A stretch of DNA of 64,000 nt, taken from contig NC_010424.1 in the NCBI RefSeq assembly GCF_000018425.1, positions 310,001 to 374,000 of the forward strand. Direction: 5' to 3'. The translations under genes were made by a program, and so were the position numbers. Position 1 is the stretch's first letter. Every line of letters starts with the position of its first letter. Below are positions 39,100 to 47,310 of this stretch, one piece after another. The stretch is from Candidatus Desulforudis audaxviator MP104C (GTDB lineage Bacteria > Bacillota > Desulfotomaculia > Desulfotomaculales > Desulforudaceae). A model generated the notes under the pieces. It did not search any database and had not been told where the DNA came from. It worked only from the letters and a program-made list of their open reading frames with translations.

Positions 39100-39608
39100 C
39101 CTTTCTCTGGCGCACGCACTTCGTTGCCGGCGCGGGTCTCGGCGCGGCCTATGGGGCCGTCTTTCACCAGGGCGACCCGGGAATTATGGCTGCGTCTGCG
39201 GGAATTGGGGGAATTGCCGCGCTCCTTCCAGATGTGGATTCTCCGCACTCCAATCTGGGCCGGGCCGCCAGGCCCGTATCCGACGTTCTGAACTTCGCCT
39301 TGGGCCACCGGGGGTTCCTGTATTTCCTTTTGGGAGCGACGGTCGTCTTGGCCCTCGCCGCGTTTGCCGCGCTCTTTTGGGCGCCTTCCGGCGCGGTTTG
39401 GAGCCTGCTGGTTTCCGCGCTGGCCGCTGGTTACTTGTCACACTTACTGCTGGACGCCCTGACTCCGGGCGGCGTGCCTCTGCTGTGGCCGCGGGGCGGC
39501 AGCACGTCCCTGCCCCTGGTGCGGACCGGCAGTTTCTTTGAGCGGGTCGTCTTCCTGCCCGCCCTGGCGGTCGCCGTCGCGCTGGTCGTCTGGGGGGTGG
39601 CGAAATGA
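39096..39608 (+). CDS. YdjM-family membrane-bound metal-dependent hydrolase
   Basis: 170 residues, four to five membrane segments. THFVAGAGLGAAYGAVF, LLPDVDSPHSNLGR and LGHRGFLYFLLGA, then LSHLLLDALTPGGVPLLWP carry the conserved His/Asp residues of the YdjM (DUF457) family, putative membrane hydrolases of the SOS/LexA-binding group. The ATG lies in ATGA overlap with the preceding frame; longer upstream open sequence in the same frame is not coding. Its own end overlaps the next gene by four bases. Confidence 0.87.
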   Translation: MTFLWRTHFVAGAGLGAAYGAVFHQGDPGIMAASAGIGGIAALLPDVDSPHSNLGRAARPVSDVLNFALGHRGFLYFLLGATVVLALAAFAALFWAPSGAVWSLLVSALAAGYLSHLLLDALTPGGVPLLWPRGGSTSLPLVRTGSFFERVVFLPALAVAVALVVWGVAK

Positions 39609-39802
39609 GCCACGACAGGATTATGCTTTTGATCGACCGGTACGCCCGGAGTCTTTCTGGGAGGGACCTGGCGGCGTTCACCGACATCCTGGACCGCGAG
39701 GCGTACCGGGTGCGCTGCCTGGCCAACGTCGAGGGCCTGCGGAAGCCCGGTCGGGGCCTTTTTTCAGAAAAGGGTGGTGCGGGAACAAGCTCTAAGGCGT
39801 AG
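39605..39802 (+). CDS. Uncharacterised 65-residue protein coupled to the YdjM-like gene
   Basis: Not recognised. It begins MSHDRIMLLIDRYARSLSG and continues DLAAFTDILDREAYRVRC, a helical soluble protein, ending in a Gly/Lys-rich tail. The start overlaps the stop of the membrane hydrolase gene by four bases (ATGA), so it belongs to the same riboswitch-led unit. The DNA coding for the tail includes a GGGCCTTTTTTC stretch, so the last 15-20 codons might not be original. Confidence 0.55.
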   Translation: MSHDRIMLLIDRYARSLSGRDLAAFTDILDREAYRVRCLANVEGLRKPGRGLFSEKGGAGTSSKA

Positions 39803-39851
39803 CTGGCTGACCGTTTTCTGTTGCTGTCAACTACCCTAGCGGCAAAAAGAG

Positions 39852-40814
39852 TTAATGGAGGCTGTTTTTTGTTAGCAAGGAGGCGAACTTTTCAAAAAGG
39901 GCCAGGATTTCTTCAAATCGCGCCAGCCTTTCCAGCCACTTCCGGGGTATTGCGCCGTAGCCGTAATAGACTCCCGCCAGGCTGCCGGCTACAGCGCCGG
40001 TGGTATCGGAGTCGCCGCCGAGATTTACGGCCGAAAGAACGGTGTCGGAAAAAGTGGCGTTGTTCAACAGGCACCAGGCGGCCGCCTCCAGTGTGCTGAC
40101 CACATAGCCGTCGGAGCGGATTTCCCTTCCGGGAAGGCCGGGTAGGGAGCCGTTTAAAATGCGCTCAAAATGGGGCAGTTCTCCGGCCAGAGCAGTTCCC
40201 GCGCACAGTTCAGGAGCCCTTTCCCTCATTTTTTCGTAGGCCAGTCCCGGTGTGTTTCCGGCGAGCAGTTCGTTGGCCAGCAGGGCGTAAAGGAAGCAGG
40301 CGAGCTGGCTGCGCTGGTGCCCGTGCGTAAGGCAGGAGATTTTGCAGACGGCCTCGCGCATCGCCTCCACTTCGCTTTCGGCAAAGTACAGCGCCGCCGG
40401 CAAAATGCGCATGAGTGACCCGTTGCCGTTGCTCATCTCGTCGTCCGGGCCGGCCAGGGCGGGGTCAACTCCGCCCTCCAGCCGCAGGATCGCCTGCCGG
40501 GTAGCGCCGCCGATGTCGAATGCCCTCCCGTAAGGGGTCCAGTAGCCTTCTCGGTACCACCGGACAAATCTCTTCCCGGCGTCCGCCAGATTGTATCCGG
40601 CCTCGACTAGGCTTTCCACCAGGCACAGTGTCAAAGAAGTGTCGTCCGACCACGTTCCCGGGGGCTGGTGGTGAGTACCGTAGCCGAACATCTCTTGAAC
40701 CGGTTTTTTGCGCAGGTCCTCCCGGGACACAAATTCCACCGGCACTCCCAGGGCATCCCCCACGGTCACGCCGAACAGTCCGCCCAGGATTCTCTCCCTT
40801 TTGTTCACTTTCAT
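39852..40814 (-). CDS. ADP-ribosylglycohydrolase family protein (DraG-like)
   Basis: 320 residues. GGLFGVTVGDALGVPVEFVS is the N-terminal signature, GTWSDDTSLTLCLVESL gives the first metal-binding Thr-x-Asp-Asp set, and VNLGGDSDTTGAVAGSLAG provides the second Asp-x-Asp-Thr set, together forming the binuclear Mg/Mn site of DraG/ARH enzymes. GLYGxxAIPxxW is represented by GYGAIPRKWLERL. It may reverse ADP-ribosylation of proteins or hydrolyse related small molecules. Monocistronic on the minus strand; no dinitrogenase reductase genes are nearby. Confidence 0.92.
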   Translation of the reverse strand: MKVNKRERILGGLFGVTVGDALGVPVEFVSREDLRKKPVQEMFGYGTHHQPPGTWSDDTSLTLCLVESLVEAGYNLADAGKRFVRWYREGYWTPYGRAFDIGGATRQAILRLEGGVDPALAGPDDEMSNGNGSLMRILPAALYFAESEVEAMREAVCKISCLTHGHQRSQLACFLYALLANELLAGNTPGLAYEKMRERAPELCAGTALAGELPHFERILNGSLPGLPGREIRSDGYVVSTLEAAAWCLLNNATFSDTVLSAVNLGGDSDTTGAVAGSLAGVYYGYGAIPRKWLERLARFEEILALFEKFASLLTKNSLH

Positions 40815-41306
40815 CCACTTCCGGTGATTCTATGCTGGTTTCCCGGCTTCACGGCGGTCTTCGTTCCTGCCGGTTCCTCTATGCTTCCCCGCCTTATCTT
40901 ATCTACCTCACCGTACTCAAATTAAAAGGATCTGTTTAACCCTGCCTCACCGGCGGATTGGGGCGCGTTGGAGCCCGGCCGGTGCGGAACGGATGGGACG
41001 CCTGTTAGCGGTACGGGCTAATGATGAGCTGGACAGATACGCGGTACACTCGGAACCTCGGTTCGACCTACTGAAAAAGGCTGTCGGAGCCGAGGCAATC
41101 CAACTGCCCAAACGCTTCGGCAAAGATCCCGAGGCCTGGCTTCAAGCCAACGTGCCCGCCCTTGAAGGACCGCACGCCGGAAAACACTGGGTCAAGCACA
41201 TAGTAAGAGAGATTAGTTCACCGAGGTGGTCTACGGTCTAATTCAAATTAAATCGGCTGGGAGATCGCCTACTAAGTCTTGACACGGACCCGGCGGTGCC
41301 TTAAGT
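40815..41306. other. Intergenic region upstream of the thioesterase
   Basis: About 490 bases. It holds one frame at 40993-41241 (82 codons, ATG) that reads HSEPRFDLLKKAVGAEAIQL and LEGPHAGKHWVKHIVREIS; the second stretch looks protein-like but I do not recognise it and the upstream ribosome site is poor. It may be a gene fragment. The rest shows no motif I could name. Confidence 0.4.
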
Positions 41307-41335
41307 TTGCGGACTGCCTGTTTTTGGTGTAGAAT
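41307..41335 (+). promoter_or_regulatory. Promoter of the hotdog thioesterase gene
   Basis: TTGCGG (41307-41312), 17-bp spacer, TAGAAT (41330-41335). It argues for a translation start downstream of 41340. Confidence 0.6.
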
Positions 41336-41405
41336 CATAGCATCGGCCCGCACCCACGCGGATATTCCCGGAATATTGAAATCAGCCGTATCGGGGTCTG
41401 GTAAC

Positions 41406-41816
41406 TTGACGATTGACGAAACCACCCACATGTGTTTTGCCTGCAGTCCGATCAATCCTATCGGCCTCAAACTGGTTTTCGCGGACAAGGGGGACACCTG
41501 CGTAACACGGTTTGTGCCGGGGCCCCAGCACCAGGGCTGGACCGGCCGCGTGCACGGGGGGATCGTTACCACCCTGCTCGACGAGGCCATGGCCCAATTC
41601 CTGTACCGGCGCGACGAAACGGCGGTGACCGCCGAACTGACGGTGCGGTTCCGCATTCCGGCGCCGGTGGGGAGCGAACTGCTGGTGGAGGCCCGGCAGA
41701 CCGGTGCACGCGGGCGGTTGCTTACGCTAGAGGCGAAAGCCTGCCTCAAGGACGGAACGGTGGTGGCCGTCGCACAAGGGAAATTCCTACGGGTGCCGCC
41801 GGACGCCCTGGGCTGA
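41406..41816 (+). CDS. PaaI-type hotdog-fold thioesterase
   Basis: 136 residues. MCFACSPINPIGLKLVF, GRVHGGIVTTLLDEAMAQF (the His-Gly-Gly helix with catalytic Asp/Glu region) and a beta hotdog core with TAELTVRFRIPAPVGS identify a PaaI/YigI-like acyl-CoA thioesterase. TTG 41406 is chosen because the promoter lies upstream and no family member carries the longer head; ATG 41430 is a further possibility. It probably forms a unit with the HD-domain gene 134 bases on. Confidence 0.82.
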   Translation: MTIDETTHMCFACSPINPIGLKLVFADKGDTCVTRFVPGPQHQGWTGRVHGGIVTTLLDEAMAQFLYRRDETAVTAELTVRFRIPAPVGSELLVEARQTGARGRLLTLEAKACLKDGTVVAVAQGKFLRVPPDALG

Positions 41817-41950
41817 CGGTGCGGTGCGGCGCCGGGTGCCGCACGGTGGTGGGCGGAGGCGGAAACGGAAGCGAACACACCTATGCCTTAGAGGTTAAGC
41901 CGGTCCGCAGTCAGGAAATAATTAGTAACAAGTACCAAGGAGGTTTCAGG

Positions 41951-42502
41951 TTGAAGCGGGAAGAAGCGCTGGCCTTACTGAAGAAGAATCTGCCGAACAA
42001 GAACCTGCAGAAACACTGCCTGGCCGCGGAAGCGGTGATGCGCCGCCTGGCCCGGCGGTTTCAGGAGGATGAAGAGTCGTGGGGTCTGACCGGGTTGCTC
42101 CACGATATCGACTACGAACAGACCAAGGATGATCCGGACCGCCACAGTATGGAGGGCGCCCGGATGCTGGCGGAACTGGGGCTAGCCCCGGAAGTCGTGT
42201 ACGCGGTAAAGGTGCACAACGAGCGTCACGGCCTGCCCCGCTTGAGCCGGTTGGACAAGGCGCTGTACGCGGTGGATCCGCTGACCGGTTTCATCGTGGC
42301 CGGAGCGCTCATCCGTCCGGAAAAGAGACTGGCCGCCGTGGACGTAGCCTTCTTGACCAACCGGTTCAAGGAAAAGGCTTTCGCCCGGGGCGCCAATCGT
42401 GAACAAATGCAGACCTGCACGGAACTGGGCCTGACCCTGGAAGAGTTCATCGGGCTGGGCCTGGAGGCGATGCAGGAAAAAGCCGAGGAGTTGGGTCTTT
42501 AA
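41951..42502 (+). CDS. HDIG-domain phosphohydrolase family protein
   Basis: 183 residues. An HD fold: LQKHCLAAEAVMRRLARRF (first His), LTGLLHDIDYEQTKDDPDR (His-Asp), and VHNERHGLP. The C-terminal half has no added domain. Such small HDIG proteins are usually nucleotide or phospholipid phosphohydrolases of unknown substrate. TTG 41951 has AAGGAGG six bases upstream. RNase R follows after seven bases, an arrangement suggesting co-transcription. Confidence 0.82.
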   Translation: MKREEALALLKKNLPNKNLQKHCLAAEAVMRRLARRFQEDEESWGLTGLLHDIDYEQTKDDPDRHSMEGARMLAELGLAPEVVYAVKVHNERHGLPRLSRLDKALYAVDPLTGFIVAGALIRPEKRLAAVDVAFLTNRFKEKAFARGANREQMQTCTELGLTLEEFIGLGLEAMQEKAEELGL

Positions 42503-42509
42503 ATACAAA

Positions 42510-44630
42510 ATGGCTACTAGAGATGAAATTTTGGAGTACATGCGCAAGGATGCCTACCGGCCCATGACCGAGGATGAACTTCTCCGGGCCTTCGCCGTAA
42601 AAAAGAGCGGTGCGCGCGGCTTCAAGAAGCTGCTTGGGGAAATGGAGATCGAGGGTTCGATTTATAAGACGCGGGCGGCCCGTTACGGTCTGCCCGAGAA
42701 GATGAATCTCACCGTGGGTAGACTGCAGGGCCATCCCCGCGGCTTCGGCTTCGTCATTCCCGACAACCGGGAACACCCGGACGTGTTCATCAGCGCGGCG
42801 GCCCTGAATGGCGCGATGCACGGGGACCGGGTGGTGGCGCGGGTCACCCCCGGCCGGAACGATAAGAAAGAGGGCGAAGTGATCAAGATCCTGCACCACG
42901 CCAACGAGCGGGTGGTCGGGACCTTCCAGAAAAGACAGAACTACGGATTCGTGGTCTGCGACGAGCCCCGCCTGCCGCACGACGTGTTCGTGCCGCGGGG
43001 CAGGCTGAACGGGGCCCGTTCCGGAGACAAGGTGGTGGTCGCCCTCACCGCCTGGCCCGGCAAACGCCGTGGCCCGGAGGGCAAGATCACCGAGGTGCTG
43101 GGAGCCGCGGACGAGCCCGGGATGGACATCCTGGCGCTCTGCCGCCGGTACGGATTACCGGAAGGTTTTCCGAAACAGGCGCTCAAGGAAGCGGAACAGA
43201 TTCCGGAAACGGTCACCGCGCGGGACCTGGCCGGCCGGCGTGACCTGCGGGACCAGGCCATTGTCACCATCGACGGTGAGGACGCCAAGGACCTGGACGA
43301 CGCGGTGAGCTTAGAGCCCCTGCCCGGCGGCCTGTACCAATTGGGAGTGCACATCGCCGATGTTGGGTACTACGTGTCTGAGGGGAGCGCCCTGGACCGG
43401 GAGGCCTACGCGCGGGGCACAAGTTTTTACCTGCCCGGCAAGGTCATCCCCATGCTCCCCGAACGGCTCTCCAACGGGATCTGCAGCTTAAATCCCCAAG
43501 TGGACCGTCTGGCGCTGTCCGTCCTGATGGATATCGACCGCGGGGGCGAAGTGATCCGGTACGAAATCTTTCCGTCGGTGATCCGGACCCGGGAGCGGCT
43601 GACCTACACGGCGGTCCGGCAGGTTTTGACCAACGGGGACGAAGAGACCACGAAACGCTACGCGGACCTCCTCCCCATGCTGCGCCTGATGCAGGAGTTG
43701 GCCCTGGTGCTGCGCACCCGGCGGTTCCGCCGGGGGGCGATCGATTTCAATCTGCCTGAGGTCAAGGTGCTCCTGGACGAAAAAGGCCGGGTGCAAGACC
43801 TGGTGAAGGTGGAGCGGACGATCGCCGAACAGCTCATCGAGGAATTCATGCTGATGACCAACGAGGTGGTGGCCAGACACCTGCACAAACTGGAAGTGCC
43901 TTTTCTGTGCCGGGTGCACGAGAAGCCGGACAGCGAGAAGCTGGAGAACCTGCAAGCCCTGCTCCAGACCCTGGGCTACGCCATTCCCGGCTATCCCCGG
44001 GTCCGGCCCGGCGCGCTGCAGGACATCCTGTCGCGCGTGGCCGGGAAGAAAGAGGAGCGGCTGGTCAACGATGTGACGCTGCGCTCGATGCAGCAGGCGC
44101 GCTACCACCCCGGGCCGCTGGGGCACTTCGGGTTGGCGTCCCGGGACTACACCCACTTCACCTCCCCGATCCGGCGCTACCCCGATTTGGTGAACCATCG
44201 GCTCATCCGGGAGGTGCTGGCGACCGGGGGAACCTTGAGTGAAACCCGGAAAAAAGCTCTGCAAAACTGTCTGCCCGACATCGCGAAGCAGTCGTCCGAA
44301 CGGGAGCGGCTGGCGGTGGAGGCCGAGCGGGAGGCCGTGGACACTAAGAAAGTGGAATACATGCAAAACCGGATCGGCGAGGTATACCCGGGGATCATCA
44401 GCGGGGTGACCGGCTTCGGGATGTTCGTGGAATTGGACAATACGGTGGAGGGTCTGGTCAGCCTGACCAGCATGGCCGACGACTACTACGACTACGACCA
44501 GCCGGGCTTCCGACTCGTCGGCCAGCGCACCGGCAAGGTCTACCGGCTGGGAGACGAGGTCACCGTAAAAGTGGTGCGGGCCAGCGTTGAAGACCGCCAG
44601 ATCGACTTCACCCTCTGCAGCCCGCTCTAA
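42510..44630 (+). CDS. rnr: Ribonuclease R
   Basis: 706 residues, 3'-5' processive exoribonuclease for structured RNA. Domains in order: an N-terminal winged helix (MTEDELLRAFAVKKSGARGF), two cold-shock domains (GRLQGHPRGFGFVIPD; QNYGFVVCDE), the RNB catalytic domain (TIDGEDAKDLDDAVSLE with clustered Asp residues, HIADVGYYVSEGS), SHFGLA-like HFGLASRDYTHFTSPIRRYPD, and a C-terminal S1 domain (GVTGFGMFVELDNTVEGLV). No basic K-rich tail. In many Firmicutes smpB follows; here no smpB or tmRNA was seen. Confidence 0.95.
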   Translation: MATRDEILEYMRKDAYRPMTEDELLRAFAVKKSGARGFKKLLGEMEIEGSIYKTRAARYGLPEKMNLTVGRLQGHPRGFGFVIPDNREHPDVFISAAALNGAMHGDRVVARVTPGRNDKKEGEVIKILHHANERVVGTFQKRQNYGFVVCDEPRLPHDVFVPRGRLNGARSGDKVVVALTAWPGKRRGPEGKITEVLGAADEPGMDILALCRRYGLPEGFPKQALKEAEQIPETVTARDLAGRRDLRDQAIVTIDGEDAKDLDDAVSLEPLPGGLYQLGVHIADVGYYVSEGSALDREAYARGTSFYLPGKVIPMLPERLSNGICSLNPQVDRLALSVLMDIDRGGEVIRYEIFPSVIRTRERLTYTAVRQVLTNGDEETTKRYADLLPMLRLMQELALVLRTRRFRRGAIDFNLPEVKVLLDEKGRVQDLVKVERTIAEQLIEEFMLMTNEVVARHLHKLEVPFLCRVHEKPDSEKLENLQALLQTLGYAIPGYPRVRPGALQDILSRVAGKKEERLVNDVTLRSMQQARYHPGPLGHFGLASRDYTHFTSPIRRYPDLVNHRLIREVLATGGTLSETRKKALQNCLPDIAKQSSERERLAVEAEREAVDTKKVEYMQNRIGEVYPGIISGVTGFGMFVELDNTVEGLVSLTSMADDYYDYDQPGFRLVGQRTGKVYRLGDEVTVKVVRASVEDRQIDFTLCSPL

Positions 44631-44795
44631 ATCGGGGCTGTACTCCGAGTGCCCGTGTTTGGGACCACCTGCTCGGCAAAACCGGCAGGCTAAAGATGTG
44701 AAGTGCAGGATTTGCCCCACAGACGGCGGCTGCCGGACGGCTTACCACGCCCCCAAAAAGGGGCCAGGCCCCTTTTTCGGAGAGGGATGTTTTCC
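44631..44795. other. Gap between rnr and rplM with REP-like palindrome (copy 4)
   Basis: Contains AAAAAGGGGCC-A-GGCCCCTTTTT at 44755-44777, the same palindrome as copy 1 but without its ACCTTCTTTGAC flank. A short frame from GTG 44698 ([13 protein letters not shown] and on) has two cysteine pairs but no ribosome site; I do not call it. Confidence 0.6.
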
Positions 44796-44825
44796 TTGAC
44801 AGCCGGGTGGCGCCTGCAGTACAAT
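44796..44825 (+). promoter_or_regulatory. Promoter of rplM-rpsI
   Basis: TTGACA (44796-44801), 18-bp spacer, TACAAT (44820-44825). The leader of about 60 bases contains a CCCTG-N7-CAGGG hairpin (about 44847-44863), possibly the L13 autoregulatory leader known from Firmicutes, though I cannot confirm this. Confidence 0.75.
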
Positions 44826-44891
44826 GGGGGATGTATGACTCCAAAGCCCTGTGTTCTTGCAGGGTTCAGGTTTTTCGGGAGGTTTGCGGCA

Positions 44892-45329
44892 GTGAACACG
44901 ACTTCGACTTACATGATGCGGGCTCAGGATGTGGAGCGGAAGTGGTACATCCTGGACGCCACCGGAAGACCGCTCGGCCGGGTTGCGGCTGAAGCGGCAC
45001 GCATCTTGAGGGGCAAACACAAGCCCGGTTTCACCCCCCACGTCGACTGCGGGGACCACGTAATCATCGTCAACGCGGCCCAGGCGGTACTGACCGGCAA
45101 CAAGCTTAACAACAAGTTCTATTACCGGCACACCGGTTACCCGGGCGGTCTCAAGGCGGTGGACTACCGAACCTTTATGGCCAAGAGGCCGGAGGAGGCG
45201 GTGCGTAAGGCTGTGGTCGGCATGCTTCCGCACACCCGCCTCGGGGCGCAGATGGCCAAGAAACTCAAGGTATACGCCGGACCCGAACACCCGCACCAGG
45301 CCCAGGGGCCGGAAGTCTGGCAGGGGTAA
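44892..45329 (+). CDS. rplM: 50S ribosomal protein L13
   Basis: 145 residues. [52 protein letters not shown] and [20 protein letters not shown] are the standard L13 blocks, ending [10 protein letters not shown]13 is an early assembly protein of the large subunit. GTG 44892 with GGGAGG nine bases upstream gives a ten-residue head ([10 protein letters not shown]), slightly longer than in many relatives. rpsI follows 18 bases later. Confidence 0.96.
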   Translation: MNTTSTYMMRAQDVERKWYILDATGRPLGRVAAEAARILRGKHKPGFTPHVDCGDHVIIVNAAQAVLTGNKLNNKFYYRHTGYPGGLKAVDYRTFMAKRPEEAVRKAVVGMLPHTRLGAQMAKKLKVYAGPEHPHQAQGPEVWQG

Positions 45330-45347
45330 AGGAGGGAGAGACAAAAC

Positions 45348-45740
45348 GTGGCACAGGTACACTACTACGGCACCGGTAGAAGGAAGAACGCGATCGCCAG
45401 GGTGTTTCTTTCTCCGGGTTCGGGAACGGTACAAGTCAACGACAAGGAACTCGGCGCCTATTTGGGCCGGAAAACCCTGGAGATGATCGTCAGGCAGCCG
45501 CTAGAGGTCACCGGCACCGCCGGGAGATTCAACGTGCGGGCGACCGTGAGCGGCGGCGGAATCAGTGGCCAGGCCGGGGCGATCAAGCTCGGCATCGCGC
45601 GGGCGCTCGTGCAGGCCGACCCGAACCTCCGCCCGGTTCTGAAAAAGGCCGGTTTCCTCACCCGCGACCCGCGGATGAAGGAGCGGAAAAAGTACGGGCT
45701 CAAGAAGGCCCGGCGGGCTCCCCAGTTCTCCAAGCGCTAA
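45348..45740 (+). CDS. rpsI: 30S ribosomal protein S9
   Basis: 130 residues. [18 protein letters not shown] opens the protein and [20 protein letters not shown] with [20 protein letters not shown] closes it, ending PQFSKR with the Arg that reaches the P-site tRNA. GTG start after GGAGGGAGAG. Second gene of the rplM-rpsI pair. Confidence 0.97.
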
Positions 45741-45803
45741 GCACATAATCCCTCCTCGGCACGCATATTCCTTGAGAGAATGCGTCTTGAGGGGGGTATT
45801 TTC

Positions 45804-46595
45804 ATGCCGGTCTGGATCGGCAGCCGCCGGCTCGGCCTGCGCCACCTATTGCTCCTGGCTGCTATTCCCCTGGTTCTGATCGGCTTCTCACAGGCCTATC
45901 AAGCTCTGGAGGCGCATCTCCAGCAGCGGACCGTTGCGGCGTTGTCCTGGATCCTGTCGGGAAAGACCATTGTGGTCGACGCCGGACACGGCGGTATCGA
46001 CACGGGAGTCGGCAAGGGCCCGGTGGCCGAGAAGGACGTTAACCTGGAGATTGCCCTGAAGCTGGCCGAACTTTTGCGCCAGGGCGGGGCCACCGTGCTC
46101 ACGACCCGCGACAACGACCACCGGATGGGCACCCGCTACCGGGAGGACCTGGCTTTGCGGGTCCGTCTGGCCGAGGAGCAGAACGCCGACCTCTTTATCA
46201 GTATTCACGCCAACAGCTACCCCCGCGACCCGGGCCAGCGCGGGGCCCAGACCTTTTTCCAGCGCGGGGAGGAAGACGGCGCCGCGCTCAGCAGGGCCAT
46301 CCAGGCCGAGATCATCCGCATCCTCGCCAACACCGACCGCACGCCTAAGGGCATGGACTTTTTCCTCGGGCGCAACGCCTCGATGCCCACGGTGATCGTT
46401 GAAACCGGCTTCGTGACGAACCCACGGGAGTTCAAGCTGCTCCAGGATCCGGGTTACCAGCAGAAGATGGCCTTCGCCATCTACTGCGGGATCGTGAAGT
46501 ACCTCGCCGAGCAGGCCACCCCGGCCACCAAGTGGGTGGACGAAAAGATCATCGAGACTTTCCGGCGGCAGGTGCCCGAGACCGTCGCTCCCTGA
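45804..46595 (+). CDS. cwlD: N-acetylmuramoyl-L-alanine amidase, CwlD type
   Basis: 263 residues, one N-terminal membrane anchor (LGLRHLLLLAAIPLVLIGFS) and an Amidase_3 catalytic domain: VVDAGHGGIDTGVG (Zn His), EKDVNLEIALKLAELL (Zn Glu), FISIHANSYP (Zn His), and VIVETGFVTNP (catalytic Glu). CwlD with PdaA makes muramic delta-lactam in the spore cortex. Its presence, with the anchor and size typical of CwlD and after rpsI as in many clostridia, supports a spore-forming lineage. ATG 45804 follows GAGGGGGG. Confidence 0.92.
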   Translation: MPVWIGSRRLGLRHLLLLAAIPLVLIGFSQAYQALEAHLQQRTVAALSWILSGKTIVVDAGHGGIDTGVGKGPVAEKDVNLEIALKLAELLRQGGATVLTTRDNDHRMGTRYREDLALRVRLAEEQNADLFISIHANSYPRDPGQRGAQTFFQRGEEDGAALSRAIQAEIIRILANTDRTPKGMDFFLGRNASMPTVIVETGFVTNPREFKLLQDPGYQQKMAFAIYCGIVKYLAEQATPATKWVDEKIIETFRRQVPETVAP

Positions 46596-46627
46596 CCGTT
46601 CCAGGAGATGGGATTTCAACAAAACCC

Positions 46628-46656
46628 TTGAACCTGTACCCAAAAGCGTATAGAAT
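46628..46656 (+). promoter_or_regulatory. Promoter of a small membrane-peptide gene
   Basis: TTGAAC (46628-46633), 17-bp spacer, TAGAAT (46651-46656), about 40 bases before the ATG of a 27-codon gene. Confidence 0.7.
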
Positions 46657-46696
46657 AATCATAATCAACTGATGCAGCACAAGGGGGACAGCGGTG

Positions 46697-46780
46697 ATGG
46701 AGTGGAAGAATCCTGCCACGTTTTTGTTCGCCGGCTTTGCCGTGTTCTGCTACATGATGGTGATTATCTTCGGCCACTAG
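46697..46780 (+). CDS. 27-residue single-span membrane peptide
   Basis: The peptide starts MEWKNPATFLFAGFAVFCYM and ends VIIFGH. A polar head of about six residues is followed by one membrane segment of about 20 residues. It has a full set of expression signals: promoter at 46628-46656, AAGGGGGA eight bases before the ATG, and a hairpin terminator at 46856-46878. I know of no named family. Too small for usual gene finders, and worth testing. Confidence 0.6.
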   Translation: MEWKNPATFLFAGFAVFCYMMVIIFGH

Positions 46781-46855
46781 ACTGGAACTAACCGCCACAC
46801 CTGGAGTCACCGTTCATAAGCGCCTCTCATTCTTCTTTGCGGGTTTTCTGCAAGC

Positions 46856-46878
46856 AAACGCCGTTAGTGGCGTTTTTG
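46856..46878 (+). terminator. Terminator after the small membrane-peptide gene
   Basis: AAACGCC (46856-46862), loop GTTAGT, GGCGTTTTT (46869-46877). Confidence 0.75.
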
Positions 46879-47001
46879 CCGTTTGGGAAAGGGTTTTGCG
46901 GTTGAAAGTCGAAGACTAGGGGATACTGGCAACCGGGCACCGCCGTGCGCTTGAGTTGCGCCTGCACTTCGCTGGCGCCGCCTTGTCGGGGGGGGAACGA
47001 C

Positions 47002-47277
47002 GTGCTGGAGGTACGTCTTGAATTTGACGATCAGGTCGGTCGCCTCTGTTTTGACGGCCAGAGAGTATACCTAAAGGACACGGCCGAGGAGATCAGGGCC
47101 CGGGTTGAACCGTACCTGACGCAGGAGTTGGAGTACCGGACAAACGCCTGGGTGGACGGGAAAAGAGTGGTGCAGGTGCATTGGGCGGCACCCGGGACCA
47201 ATGACCACTTCAGCGCGCTGGTCAACTTCTACCTGCCTTTCAAGGCCAAGGTCAAGGTGCTGGCCTGCTGGTGTTAG
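47002..47277 (+). CDS. Uncharacterised protein, first of a tandem paralogous pair
   Basis: 91 residues from GTG. VRLEFDDQVGRLCFDGQRVY, EEIRARVEPYLTQELEYRTN and WVDGKRVVQVHWAAPGTNDH show about 50 percent identity with the next gene. A small beta-rich domain; no family recognised. Three regions are shared: an ARLE/VRLE strand, the EPYLxxELEYRTNxWVDG block and a GTxxHFSxLV block. Ribosome site is G-rich. It lies downstream of a separate terminator, so the pair has its own transcription unit. Confidence 0.65.
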   Translation: MLEVRLEFDDQVGRLCFDGQRVYLKDTAEEIRARVEPYLTQELEYRTNAWVDGKRVVQVHWAAPGTNDHFSALVNFYLPFKAKVKVLACWC

Positions 47278-47310
47278 GTTTCGCCCGTGCTCGACTTGGA
47301 GGTGAGCGAC

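Noticed and set aside
44698-44799. Small cysteine-rich frame between rnr and rplM
   Set aside because: No ribosome site, and it runs through the repeat palindrome.
44631-44892. smpB or tmRNA expected after rnr
   Set aside because: No SmpB-like frame or tmRNA-like tRNA acceptor half could be seen in the gap.
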